A stretch of DNA of 64,000 nt from CAVRCT01 sp963719645 (GTDB taxonomy: Bacteria > Pseudomonadota > Gammaproteobacteria > DSM-16500): positions 496,001 through 560,000 of the forward strand of contig CAVRCT010000005.1 of NCBI GenBank assembly GCA_963719645.1, written 5' to 3'. Every line of letters begins with the position of its first letter. The stretch's first letter is position 1. This document shows positions 1 to 7,892 of this stretch, one piece after another. A program made the position numbers and the translations under genes. The notes beneath the pieces are model-generated. The model was not told where the DNA came from. It searched no databases and saw nothing but the letters and a program-made list of their open reading frames with translations.

Positions 1-582
1 TTCATACTGTTCAACAGAAATGGTAATGCCAACGACACTGACACCGTATTTTTCTGCTGCATATTTTGCGAATGCGCCCCAGCCACAACCGATGTCTAAT
101 ATGCGCATCCCGGGACGTAACATTAATTTGCGGCAGACTAATTCTAATTTTGCGAGTTGCGCTTCATCCAACGTGTTCGCGTTTTTCCAATAACCGCAGG
201 TGTAATTCATTTCTTTATCGAGCATACAAGAGAATAAATCATTGCCGAGATCATAATGTTTTATGCCGACGTCATACGCACGTTGTTTGGTTTGATAATT
301 TAAAATGCGTGCGAGCATGATTTTGGCGATTAACTGAAAATCTTTTTTTAATTTGCTTTCAAGATTGGCTGCAACGATCCGTGCAACGAATTCATCTACC
401 GCAGCGCAATCCCACCAACCATCCATGTAGGACTCACCTAATCCAAGCGAGGCATGCGCGAGGACGCGTTGATAAAATTGTTCGTTATGAATTTGAATAT
501 CCCACGGGTTAGGCCCATTGACAATCACGCCAGCGGTATTTAACAAATCTGTCACAATGGACTTTGCCATCGCTTGTTTCAT
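1..582 (-). CDS. cfa: Cyclopropane-fatty-acyl-phospholipid synthase, N-terminal part (cut by window edge)
   Basis: The enzyme uses S-adenosylmethionine to add a methylene bridge to cis double bonds of membrane phospholipid acyl chains. About 194 residues are visible. They include LGLGESYMDGWWDC near residue 45, KHYDLGNDLFSCMLD near residue 110, and the SAM-binding LDIGCGWGAFAKYAAEKYG near residue 165, all in the order found in E. coli Cfa. The ATG at 582 has GAGGA at 589-593 just upstream. The active-site C-terminal part lies before position 1. The gene starts only 20 nt after the 3' end of the tRNA-like sequence at 602-675, so the two probably share a transcript. Confidence 0.95.
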   Translation of the reverse strand, partial: MKQAMAKSIVTDLLNTAGVIVNGPNPWDIQIHNEQFYQRVLAHASLGLGESYMDGWWDCAAVDEFVARIVAANLESKLKKDFQLIAKIMLARILNYQTKQRAYDVGIKHYDLGNDLFSCMLDKEMNYTCGYWKNANTLDEAQLAKLELVCRKLMLRPGMRILDIGCGWGAFAKYAAEKYGVSVVGITISVEQYE

Positions 583-601
583 AAGATCCTCTAATAGTCA
601 T

Positions 602-675
602 CGCGCCCGAGAGGATTCGAACCCCCGACTGTCGGCTTCAGAAACCGACACGCTATTCGACTGAGCAACGGGCGC
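602..675 (-). tRNA. tRNA-Arg-like gene with aberrant anticodon CTG; possibly a decaying tRNA
   Basis: On the minus strand a 74-nt cloverleaf can be drawn. Acceptor arms GCGCCCG/CGGGCGC pair perfectly, the discriminator is G, and the T loop is TTCGAAT. The anticodon stem is TCGGT/GCCGA around the loop TTCTGAA, so positions 34-36 read CTG, nominally Gln. The body resembles gammaproteobacterial tRNA-Arg (GCGCCCGT-GCTCAG start), not tRNA-Gln. A tRNA-Arg(CCG) with one change in the middle anticodon base would give this loop. The D stem (GCTC/GCGT) has a mismatch, and the D loop has GA where the conserved G18-G19 belongs. No CCA is encoded. It may be an active tRNA of odd specificity or a tRNA pseudogene acting as the cfa leader. 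Confidence 0.6.
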
Positions 676-701
676 TAAAAAAAATTCCATTGGTAGTTTA
701 C

Positions 702-730
702 ACAGTATGCGACATCGTATATTTTGGCAA
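702..730 (-). promoter_or_regulatory. Sigma70-type promoter for the tRNA-like gene and cfa
   Basis: On the minus strand, -35 TTGCCA (730-725) and -10 TACTGT (707-702) are 17 bp apart. Transcription would begin about 20 nt before the tRNA-like sequence. The -10 match is moderate. Confidence 0.4.
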
Positions 731-816
731 TCCATACCAATAGCATTTTTTGCTTCGCCCAATTCCCTCGCTGTATTCAATTTTCCTCCAAAAATAATTT
801 CATTGGAATAAAAATT

Positions 817-2322
817 ATGACATTAGCTGTTGTTTATAGCCGAGCGAGCTCAGGTATTACTGCGCCCTTGGTGACCGTTGAAATTCATATTTCGCCAGGC
901 CTACCCTCTTTAAGCATCGTTGGGCTGCCGGAAGCTGCTGTGAAAGAAAGCAAAGACCGTGTGCGCAGCGCACTGATGACCACGGCTTTTTATTTTCCGA
1001 TGCAACGTGTGACAGTTAATTTAGCACCTGCTGATTTACCGAAAGAAGGTGGACGATTTGATTTACCGATTGCGTTGGGCATTTTGGGGGCGACGGGTCA
1101 AATTCCGCTGGAAAAATTGGCGCACTATGAATTCACGGGAGAACTGGCGCTCACAGGTGAATTGCGAGCTGTGCGCAGTGTGTTACCCATTGTTCTGGGG
1201 ACGGGGCAAACATCGCGTACATTAATTGTACCCGCTGCCAATGCCAATGAAGCGGCTTTGGTGAAGCAAGCGACGGTGTTGCAAGCGGGTCATTTGCTAG
1301 AAGTCTGTGCGCATCTGCGTGGTGATCACACATTACCGGCATGTGAGCGTGTCGCTGATGCATATGAAATACCCACGTACTTAGATTTAAGTGATGTCAA
1401 AGGACAGCAGCACCCGAAGCGCGCATTAGAAATTGCAGCAGCAGGCAGGCACAATCTCTTGATGGTGGGGCCGCCCGGGACAGGCAAAAGCATGTTAGCC
1501 AGTCGCTTGCCGAGTATTTTGCCGCCGCTCTCAGATTCACAAGCCTTAGAAGTGGCTGCCATTGGCTCGATTAGTACGAGTGGTTTCGATCATCGCAAAT
1601 GGCAAGAATTGCCTTTTCGGTCACCGCATCACAGCAGTTCCAGTGTGGCGTTAGTGGGCGGGGGTAGGCCACCCCGTCCGGGCGAAATTTCGCTGGCGCA
1701 TCACGGGGTGCTGTTTTTAGATGAATTACCGGAATTTGATCGTCATGTATTAGAATCCTTGCGCGAACCGCTGGAATCCGGATCGATTACGATTTCTCGT
1801 GCGGCATTTCAAACGGTGTTTCCTGCCCAATTCCAATTAATTACGGCAATGAATCCTTGTCCATGCGGTTTTGCCGGTAGTACGCGCCATGCGTGTCGTT
1901 GCTCGCCCGAGCAAGTTCAACGCTATCGATCCAAATTGTCCGGGCCTTTTTTAGATCGCATCGACATGCAAGTGGAGGTGCCTAGTGTGCCTTTAGAATT
2001 ATTATCTGCAGAAGTCGTCGATTCGCCAGAATCCAGTCAAGACATTAGAGAAAGAGTGTTGGCAGCATACAATCGACAACTGGCAAGACAAGGGAAGAGT
2101 AATCGCGAATTGAGTGTGCGAGAATTGCAAGACCATGCGCCTCTGGCTCAAGCGGCTCGGGTATTGCTACAGAAAGTCATGAGCCAGTATAATCTGTCCG
2201 CGCGGGTTTATCATCGGATTGTAAAAGTGGCTAAAACAATTGCGGATTTAGCAGACCAAGACACGATTACCACAGAGCACGTGAGCGAGGTATTAACGTA
2301 CCGGTGCATGGATAGGATATGA
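817..2322 (+). CDS. comM: ComM/YifB-family Mg-chelatase-like AAA+ ATPase
   Basis: ComM is a hexameric helicase that promotes branch migration during natural transformation. The 501-aa product matches the usual length of about 505. Visible parts are the N-terminal lon-like ChlI domain (LPSLSIVGLPEAAVKESKDR), Walker A GPPGTGKSMLASRLP near residue 217, Walker B GVLFLDELPEF near residue 300, the Cys-rich AMNPCPCGFAG segment, and the C-terminal Mg-chelatase subdomain. I chose the ATG at 817 because homologs begin M-x-LA-x-VYSRA; an in-frame ATG at 724 would add 31 unrelated residues. It stands alone here, convergent with nothing and divergent from the tRNA/cfa unit. Confidence 0.95.
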   Translation: MTLAVVYSRASSGITAPLVTVEIHISPGLPSLSIVGLPEAAVKESKDRVRSALMTTAFYFPMQRVTVNLAPADLPKEGGRFDLPIALGILGATGQIPLEKLAHYEFTGELALTGELRAVRSVLPIVLGTGQTSRTLIVPAANANEAALVKQATVLQAGHLLEVCAHLRGDHTLPACERVADAYEIPTYLDLSDVKGQQHPKRALEIAAAGRHNLLMVGPPGTGKSMLASRLPSILPPLSDSQALEVAAIGSISTSGFDHRKWQELPFRSPHHSSSSVALVGGGRPPRPGEISLAHHGVLFLDELPEFDRHVLESLREPLESGSITISRAAFQTVFPAQFQLITAMNPCPCGFAGSTRHACRCSPEQVQRYRSKLSGPFLDRIDMQVEVPSVPLELLSAEVVDSPESSQDIRERVLAAYNRQLARQGKSNRELSVRELQDHAPLAQAARVLLQKVMSQYNLSARVYHRIVKVAKTIADLADQDTITTEHVSEVLTYRCMDRI

Positions 2323-2351
2323 ATCTATCTATTCTTGATACACTGTTTAAA

Positions 2352-2380
2352 TTGAAACCAGGTATTATCTTTCATATAAG
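2352..2380 (+). promoter_or_regulatory. Sigma70-type promoter upstream of the 131-aa gene
   Basis: TTGAAA (2352-2357) and TATAAG (2375-2380) are separated by 17 bp, with a second possible -10, TATACT, eight bases later. The start codon of the next gene is at 2444 behind AGGAGG. Confidence 0.55.
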
Positions 2381-2443
2381 GTTATACTAGATGTTAGAAA
2401 ACAGAGTATTTTTTAAAATTAGAAAAAAGGAGGGCGTTGCCGT

Positions 2444-2839
2444 ATGACAATTACTTTTTATCCGCATGAGGATGAGCTGTCCTCAAGCACGCTTGATCAA
2501 CGGTTAGAAGTCTTATTGGAATCCGCAGAACGTTATAAAGTGGTCGTGTTGGATGCATCAAAATCGACGGCTGCCCCGCTTGCAGAAGGCAAAGAGAAGC
2601 AACGCAATTCACCTCGTGATATTCAGCATGTTTACAATTGGGAAGAAATTGCCAAGTTGTTGCGAGATATCCGTGAATTACCTGAATCCGCTCAAAGCAG
2701 CAAATTAACGAAAGCTGCCAAATTAAAAAAACTGGCTGAAATTTACGAAGTCTTACGTGCGGCGAAAATGGCTAAATTAGAGGCTGTGCGTATCGCATTG
2801 ATGAATGAAGCAAATCAGTTAACGGCGTCGGCTGCATAA
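2444..2839 (+). CDS. Hypothetical 131-aa helical cytosolic protein
   Basis: I do not recognise the family. The product is hydrophilic, without signal peptide or membrane segment. The C-terminal half is Lys/Ala/Leu-rich and should form long helices (AAKLKKLAEIYEVLRAAKMA). A short segment near residue 65 reads YNWEEIAKLLRDIRELP. It has a strong AGGAGG ribosome binding site and its own promoter, and it is followed after 6 nt by a flavin reductase gene, so the two are probably co-transcribed. The coding call is supported by the RBS, codon use like its neighbours, and tight packing. Function is unknown. Confidence 0.75.
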   Translation: MTITFYPHEDELSSSTLDQRLEVLLESAERYKVVVLDASKSTAAPLAEGKEKQRNSPRDIQHVYNWEEIAKLLRDIRELPESAQSSKLTKAAKLKKLAEIYEVLRAAKMAKLEAVRIALMNEANQLTASAA

Positions 2840-2845
2840 AACCTT

Positions 2846-3541
2846 ATGTATGATGTGATTCACTATAAACAATTGACGAAAACAGTTGCTCACATTTTTT
2901 TGCGTGGAGCAGAGGATTCCATTTTGCAGTATGACGCCGGACAATATGTCCGAGTGTTGCATGGTGAGCAAGAATTTTCATTCATGTCGATTGCGAATGC
3001 ACCTAAAGCCAACAAGACTGACCTTGAATTATTGCTCGCGCATCCTGCTAAAAATCGCGTGGCAGAGCATTTATTGCATCAGGTGCAAACGCAAAAACAA
3101 TTGGTGTTGCAAGGGCCTTATGGTACGTGCACTGCACAACGTATCATCCAACAAAACCCCGTGATTTTTTTAGCACGCGGCACGGGTATTGCGCCGATCA
3201 AAGCCATGATTGAAGCGGTGGTAGAAACAGCGAATCCTCCCGCGATGCATTTATTCTGGAGTGCAACTTACCCAAGTGATTTTTATTTTCAGGATGTATT
3301 TGTGGCGTGGCAGAAGCAATTGCCGAATTTTTCTTTTACGCCAGTTTTAACTCGCGCCAAAAAAAATTGGCAGGGTCATACGGGTTTATTGCAACAAGCT
3401 GTGTTTGAACATTATCAAACGCTGCAAGAATTTTATGTCTATGTCAGTGCGCCTGCTGCCATCGTCTATGATACATGGGATGCACTCGCGCAACGTGGAT
3501 TGCAAAGAACGCATTATTTTTCGGATATTTTTGATTTTTGA
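2846..3541 (+). CDS. NAD(P)H-flavin reductase / ferredoxin-NADP reductase-like protein
   Basis: The protein (231 aa) has the two-domain FNR fold. It has an N-terminal flavin-binding barrel with a FSFMSIANAP segment (usual RxYS motif weakened), the phosphate-binding GPYGTC near residue 92, then the nucleotide-binding LARGTGIAPIKAMIE near residue 110 and an LFWSATYPSDFYFQDVF segment like Fre/UbiB. E. coli Fre (233 aa) is the closest known type by length and order. It probably transfers electrons from NAD(P)H to free flavin or an iron-sulfur partner. The start has only a weak RBS, consistent with translation coupled to the upstream gene. Confidence 0.8.
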   Translation: MYDVIHYKQLTKTVAHIFLRGAEDSILQYDAGQYVRVLHGEQEFSFMSIANAPKANKTDLELLLAHPAKNRVAEHLLHQVQTQKQLVLQGPYGTCTAQRIIQQNPVIFLARGTGIAPIKAMIEAVVETANPPAMHLFWSATYPSDFYFQDVFVAWQKQLPNFSFTPVLTRAKKNWQGHTGLLQQAVFEHYQTLQEFYVYVSAPAAIVYDTWDALAQRGLQRTHYFSDIFDF

Positions 3542-3551
3542 TAGGAACTTT

Positions 3552-3824
3552 ATGTTATTAACACCTAAACAGCGCCAACACTTGAAAGCACGAGCACACA
3601 AATTAAAACCCGTTGTGATTATTGGCAACAAAGGATTGACTGACAATGTAAAAAATGAAATTGATCGCGCGTTGACGGACCATGAGTTAATTAAAATTCG
3701 GATTCATGCGGAAGACCGTGACCAGCGAGAAGAAATCCTCAATGAAATTATTGCTACAACGCATGCAGCCAAAGTTCAGTTGATAGGTGGTATGGGTACG
3801 ATTTATCGGCAGAAGAAAGATTAG
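3552..3824 (+). CDS. yhbY: YhbY/CRS1-YhbY (CRM) domain RNA-binding protein
   Basis: This small protein (90 aa) binds pre-50S ribosomal particles through a CRM domain. The sequence shows LTPKQRQHLKARAHKLKPVV at the start, the GNKGLT signature (GxxG-type loop) near residue 30, and the end VQLIGGMGTIYRQKKD, where most homologs have GxxxVLYR. The ATG at 3552 matches the length of E. coli YhbY; an in-frame upstream extension to 3405 overlaps the flavin reductase and has no similarity. It follows that gene by 10 nt. Confidence 0.93.
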   Translation: MLLTPKQRQHLKARAHKLKPVVIIGNKGLTDNVKNEIDRALTDHELIKIRIHAEDRDQREEILNEIIATTHAAKVQLIGGMGTIYRQKKD

Positions 3825-4060
3825 TTTGAAAAGGCTGTCAGCCTGTCGCTCCGAAGCAATTGTCTTGAAAATTATATAGCAGTTTTCTGCTTAGAAAAGT
3901 CTCTCCCTTTGAAAAAGGGAGGTCAGGAGGGATTTTATAAAAATTAATTTTTTACAAATCCCCCTCAATCCCCCTTTTCCAAAGGGGGAAGCTCTTCTCT
4001 AAGCAATATAATGACAGCCCTTTCTTAAGCACTCATGCTGACAGTTCTTACTTATTAAAG
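3825..4060. repeat. Cluster of repeat fragments (R2 pieces plus one R1 arm fragment)
   Basis: No gene is visible. Bases 3851-3899 match 41302-41350 (CGAAGCAA-TGTCTTGAAAATTATAT core). Bases 3903-3990 contain two R2-type hairpins in succession, each built on CCCTTT/AAAGGG arms. Bases 4013-4050 carry R1 arm units with GACAGCCCTTTCTTAAGC. The cluster may terminate the upstream operon. Confidence 0.6.
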
Positions 4061-4066
4061 TTGCAT

Positions 4067-4098
4067 TTAAGAATTTGTTAATTTTTCTTTGTTACAGT
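4067..4098 (+). promoter_or_regulatory. PmrA-box-like direct repeat with spaced -10
   Basis: TTAAG at 4067 and TTAAT at 4078 are direct repeats with an 11-bp period. A -10-like TACAGT starts at 4093, exactly 15 bp after the second repeat, preceded by CTTTGT. The same geometry occurs at 12930-12961 and 39454-39485. The known Legionella/Coxiella PmrA box is two cTTAATATT repeats 11 bp apart just before the -10. Confidence 0.55.
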
Positions 4099-4207
4099 AG
4101 TGCCTATTATTAAAGAATCCCCTGTTTTATCAGCATAAAATTTACACAATCCGGAGTAGCGCTCCGTAAAAACTATAATTTTAACCACCTAAATAAAGGA
4201 AAATGAA

Positions 4208-5773
4208 ATGGCAACCCCTAAACAAATACTTGCTTCAGTTGACAGTCTAGCAAACTCCAAAAATCCCTATGTGATTGAACGGGCTAAAAAAAATTTACAG
4301 ACACATACCGTATCGCCCGACTCAAAGGAAACCTTTTTTACTCCCAACGTACCGAGTTCAGCAAATCCTACCCGCCATGAAATTTTCTTGAAAGTCGGCA
4401 GTGAAACCATTAAATATGAAGGACAAACGCGTGAGCAATTGGTTGCAGAGATTAAAGCGAGTGGAATTCGTCAAGGAGGAGACTCGGCGGGGGACGAAGC
4501 TTTTCAATGGGGAGCTTTAACAAACGCAGAAAGTCTCTTAGCATTCTTTGAGCAACAGTTAACACAAGCAGATTGTCATTTTTCTGCTGAAGCACTTTCT
4601 TCCGTCTTGTCGCGAAAGGCGGCTGAAAATCCCGAGTTACCACCTTATTGGCCATCTCTTCACGCAGATACTAGACGCTTTGTACGGGTAGTTCCCAAGA
4701 AAGTTACAACGACGATTGATCTTTATGAGAAGCTCGTTACTAATATCGAAGATGGCTATTTTGTAGGATATCGCGTTCCAGAATTTGATAGGACAATTTT
4801 TGAAATTGAGGGTCAGTGCACGACGACTTACTCAGCAGATGCTTCGCAAAAACTAACGCTAACTAAGATGGCAGTTCAAGAAGCTACCGATGCTAAAGCA
4901 GCTTCAGACGCCAAAACAGTTTCACTGCTACAGTTAATCAATTCGAAAAGTGTCTCCGAGCTTTCTGTGGGTGAAAACTCTACTATTATGCGCAGAGCCT
5001 ATGCTGAAATGTTTAATCAATCAGACGAAAGAAAAGCGTACAGAAAAGCAAAATATGGGGTCGGCACTACTGTCGTCTCTCTTATCTGTGTAGGGTTATT
5101 TTTACTCATTCCAGTTATAGGGCAAACACTGGCTGTCATTGCAGTGGTTGCTGCTTTTGTTTCGATGACCTATACCATATTTCAAAAAACTCTGAGCGGT
5201 AGACTGAATGAAGCAGCTCTAAATAAAGTGAGCGAAGATTTATGCACGCCCGTCCCTGCAACGCGACCCGCTGAAACAGAGAGTGGTCAGGCGAAGCCTT
5301 CACTTGATTTAATAGACTCGGATCGATCGGAGCAAGCGGTTGCAGAGGATCAGACGTTGAGAACGACTCCATTGGCATTGAGCGACAGACATACGCTTAT
5401 GGTTCATACCTCAGCACAACAATCAACCTATGCGATTCTTATGCAAGAAGGAGCACCGCTTGCATCCACTAATCAGCCAGTCGCGCAAACAGCAGCGCCA
5501 GGGTTGGTGAGTTCTGATGAGCCGAGCTTGGTGGTTGTTCATGGTGAATTGCCAGGACAGAATGATAAATCAAGACTCAATCAGGATGCCGCGAGTGAGT
5601 CTACTCATTATGAAAGTGATGAAGGTGATGACAGTGAACTCAATCTGGCTGCGGGAGATGGGCATTCTCATGATGCAAGCGATGCGACAGATGGAGATGA
5701 GGTCACCGCTGTATTCCATGCCAGTGAAGATGATGAGAATGAAGAGACATCTCTACTTCGGTTTAAAAGGTAA
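4208..5773 (+). CDS. Putative secreted effector with two membrane segments and an acidic C-terminal tail
   Basis: The family is not recognised. The 521-aa protein has a hydrophilic N-terminal region (1-280) with no signal peptide. Two adjacent hydrophobic segments follow at about 284-304 and 306-327 (VVSLICVGLFLLIPVIG, LAVIAVVAAFVSMTY). A 190-residue tail rich in Ser, Glu and Asp ends EDDENEETSLLRFKR. An internal hairpin of two helices plus a Glu-rich C-terminal block is common in Dot/Icm type IV effectors (E-block signal). The start at 4208 follows AAAGGAAA. The gene stands alone behind a PmrA-box-like promoter. The effector role is inferred from architecture and promoter only. Confidence 0.7.
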   Translation: MATPKQILASVDSLANSKNPYVIERAKKNLQTHTVSPDSKETFFTPNVPSSANPTRHEIFLKVGSETIKYEGQTREQLVAEIKASGIRQGGDSAGDEAFQWGALTNAESLLAFFEQQLTQADCHFSAEALSSVLSRKAAENPELPPYWPSLHADTRRFVRVVPKKVTTTIDLYEKLVTNIEDGYFVGYRVPEFDRTIFEIEGQCTTTYSADASQKLTLTKMAVQEATDAKAASDAKTVSLLQLINSKSVSELSVGENSTIMRRAYAEMFNQSDERKAYRKAKYGVGTTVVSLICVGLFLLIPVIGQTLAVIAVVAAFVSMTYTIFQKTLSGRLNEAALNKVSEDLCTPVPATRPAETESGQAKPSLDLIDSDRSEQAVAEDQTLRTTPLALSDRHTLMVHTSAQQSTYAILMQEGAPLASTNQPVAQTAAPGLVSSDEPSLVVVHGELPGQNDKSRLNQDAASESTHYESDEGDDSELNLAAGDGHSHDASDATDGDEVTAVFHASEDDENEETSLLRFKR

Positions 5774-5814
5774 AGTCGTCACATAAGATAAGGAAGCACT
5801 CAAAACAAGCTTTT

Positions 5815-6025
5815 TTTGAGTGCTTAAGGAAGAGCTTCCATTTTGAGTGATTAAGAAAGAACTGTCATCGTGAGCGCTTAAGAAAGGGCTGTCATCCTGA
5901 GTGCTTTTCGCTCCGAAGGATCTCCCGCAAATTTCTGATGTTTAGCTAAAAATATTCTTAAGCATCTCGCCGCTTCATCATGAGATCCTTCGGAGCGAAA
6001 AGCACTCAGGATGACAGCACTTTGA
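5815..6025. repeat. R1 palindromic repeat with decayed 27-bp arm units
   Basis: The core arms CATCCTGAGTGCTTTTCGCT (about 5893) and its complement (about 5983-6018) flank a spacer with TTAGCTAAAAATATTC. On the left are two or three degenerate 27-bp units of the type GCTTAAGAAAGGGCTGTC. It lies between two converging genes and could act as their terminator. A full copy is at 15839-16199. Confidence 0.8.
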
Positions 6026-6041
6026 AAAAATAATTTACTTT

Positions 6042-6899
6042 TTATTTATCTTCCAACACCGCTTTCAACTTCACCATCGCATTTTTTTCTAACTGACGAA
6101 TGCGCTCAGCCGACACTTGGTATTTGTCAGCTAATTCTTGCAACGTTGCTTTGTCTTCCGCTAACCAGCGCGCCGCTAAAATAGCTTGGCTGCGGTCATC
6201 TAATTTTTGCAATGCGTGTTGCAGAGCATGTTGTGCATGATCAGTTTGTTCGGCGGAATCTAATAGTTGGGCAGGATTGTAACGAGGGTCTTCCAGATAA
6301 CCCGCGGGGGCAAAATGCGCATCTTCCTCATCATCCGAATGACTGTCAAACGGCATATCCATCGAGGTTAAACGCATTTCCATTTCGCGAACCGTTTCCG
6401 GTTTGACGCGCAAATCGTTTGCCATGTCAGAGATTTCTGTGGGAGTGAGCCAACCTAAATGATTTTTCATCTGACGCAAATTAAAAAATAATTTCCGCTG
6501 CGCCTTGGTTGTGGCGACTTTCACAATGCGCCAATTGCGCAGCACATATTCGTGAATTTCAGCTTTGATCCAGTGCATCGCAAACGTAACTAAACGCACA
6601 CCCACATTGGGATTAAATCGTTTGACCGCTTTCATTAAGCCAATGTTGCCTTCTTGAATCAAGTCACCCAGTGGTAAGCCATAACCCCGATAACCTTTTG
6701 CAACCCGTGCCACGTAACGTAAATGAGCCAGGACTAATTGGCGAGCAGCCGCTAAATCTTGCGTATCATATAAACGAACAGCCAACTCATGTTCTTGCTC
6801 GGCGGTCAGCAAAGGAATGCGGTTTACGTGACTCACAAACGCTTCAAGACTGCCAATGGGCAAATGCAGGTCTAATGTTTGTAAACTGGTATTGGGCAT
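6042..6899 (-). CDS. rpoH: RNA polymerase heat-shock sigma factor sigma32
   Basis: Sigma32 directs RNA polymerase to heat-shock promoters. The 285-aa product has region 2 (LIQEGNIGLMKAVKRFNP, about residues 80-97), the diagnostic RpoH box QRKLFFNLR at residues 134-142, and region 4 with a helix-turn-helix (LQELADKYQVSAERIRQLE) at the C-terminus. Length equals the E. coli protein. It is the last gene of the ftsY-ftsE-ftsX-rpoH block, but it has its own promoter overlapped by a perfect CIRCE operator at 6930-6956. Heat control by HrcA repression is therefore likely in addition to any RNA thermosensor. Confidence 0.97.
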   Translation of the reverse strand: MPNTSLQTLDLHLPIGSLEAFVSHVNRIPLLTAEQEHELAVRLYDTQDLAAARQLVLAHLRYVARVAKGYRGYGLPLGDLIQEGNIGLMKAVKRFNPNVGVRLVTFAMHWIKAEIHEYVLRNWRIVKVATTKAQRKLFFNLRQMKNHLGWLTPTEISDMANDLRVKPETVREMEMRLTSMDMPFDSHSDDEEDAHFAPAGYLEDPRYNPAQLLDSAEQTDHAQHALQHALQKLDDRSQAILAARWLAEDKATLQELADKYQVSAERIRQLEKNAMVKLKAVLEDK

Positions 6900-6929
6900 A
6901 AAAGATTCCTGAATAATATAATTAGAATT

Positions 6930-6956
6930 TTAGCACTCGTGGATACAGAGTGCTAA
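6930..6956. promoter_or_regulatory. CIRCE operator (HrcA-binding inverted repeat)
   Basis: TTAGCACTC and GAGTGCTAA, a perfect 9-bp inverted repeat, are separated by exactly 9 bp. This is identical to the CIRCE consensus. It overlaps the -10 and start region of the rpoH promoter and is centred about 44 bp before the rpoH ATG. CIRCE normally sits in front of groESL or hrcA-grpE-dnaK. Confidence 0.93.
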
Positions 6957-6984
6957 TATAGCAAAATTCAAAGGCTTTTTTCAA
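6955..6984 (-). promoter_or_regulatory. rpoH promoter
   Basis: On the minus strand, -35 TTGAAA (6984-6979, overlapping the ftsX stop codon) and -10 TATATT (6960-6955) are 18 bp apart. The -10 runs into the CIRCE element, so a bound HrcA dimer would block initiation. Confidence 0.65.
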
Positions 6985-7892
6985 GAGAGGCGTAAATGAC
7001 GCGTCACAGCCAGCCAGGAGCCTAGCCAGCCTAATAAAACCGCAGCGCTTAATAAAATCAATGTATTGGATGCGCCAAGACCAGACAAACTAAAGTGGCT
7101 GGCATAGAGAGTTGCCATTTCATCCGCAGGCGATTTTAAAACCAAAATTAATAAAGTCACCAGAATCCAAGCAATTAAGCCGCCCAAGAAACCATATAAC
7201 ATACCGGAATATAAAAAAGGCCGACGAATAAAGGCTGAGGTGCCGCCAATCAGTTTAATCACTTCGATTTCTTTGTGATGTTGCTGGGTGATATGACGAA
7301 TCGTATTATTGACCAGTAATAAAACGGCAATACCGAGAAAAATAGCTAAGGCATAACTGATTCGATGAAATAAACTAATTAACATATTTAACCGTTTCAC
7401 CCACATCATATCGATTTGCACATTCTCCACTAACGGATTTTGTTTTAAATATTGGTCGATTTGATTAATGCGTTGCGGTGTTTGGTAAGCATTTTGCGGC
7501 GACACAATGATGACCCAAGGCAGTGGATTCTCTTGCAGCGTAGCGACAACATCACTGAAGCCAGCTTGTTCTTGTAATTCTTGCAACCCATCTTTTGGCG
7601 AAACGGGACGGACAGATTGAATACCCGTGTGAGTTTTTAACTTATCCGCAAAGGCCAGCGTTTCTGTTTCAGTCGCATCTTTTTTTAGAAAGACGGAAAG
7701 CTGCATGGTTTGTTGAAAACTGCCGCTGATGATTTCAGCATTTTTTAAGGCGACGAATAACGTGGTGGGTAATGCCAATGCAATGCCAATCACCAGGCAC
7801 GTCATAAAATTGGCCCAAGGTGCGCGGCTTAATTTACCTAAACTATTTAAAGCCGCTTGCAAATGACGTAACACATAATTTTTTATTCGCAT
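6981..7892 (-). CDS. ftsX: Cell division protein FtsX
   Basis: FtsX is the membrane partner of FtsE and activates peptidoglycan hydrolases at the septum. The 303-aa product has a first membrane helix near residues 28-50 and a periplasmic domain with VFLKKDATETETLAFADKL. Three more helices follow (ALAIFLGIAVLLLVNNTIR, the GFLGGLIAWILVTLLILV region, and the C-terminal AAVLLGWLGSWLAV). It is shorter than the 352-aa E. coli protein mainly at the cytosolic N-terminus. The start overlaps the 3' end of ftsE by 10 nt. Confidence 0.95.
   Translation of the reverse strand: MRIKNYVLRHLQAALNSLGKLSRAPWANFMTCLVIGIALALPTTLFVALKNAEIISGSFQQTMQLSVFLKKDATETETLAFADKLKTHTGIQSVRPVSPKDGLQELQEQAGFSDVVATLQENPLPWVIIVSPQNAYQTPQRINQIDQYLKQNPLVENVQIDMMWVKRLNMLISLFHRISYALAIFLGIAVLLLVNNTIRHITQQHHKEIEVIKLIGGTSAFIRRPFLYSGMLYGFLGGLIAWILVTLLILVLKSPADEMATLYASHFSLSGLGASNTLILLSAAVLLGWLGSWLAVTRHLRLS

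Noticed and set aside
602..675. tRNA as integration site of a genomic island
   Set aside because: No integrase gene and no repeated tRNA end were found on either side; neighbours are conserved chromosomal genes.
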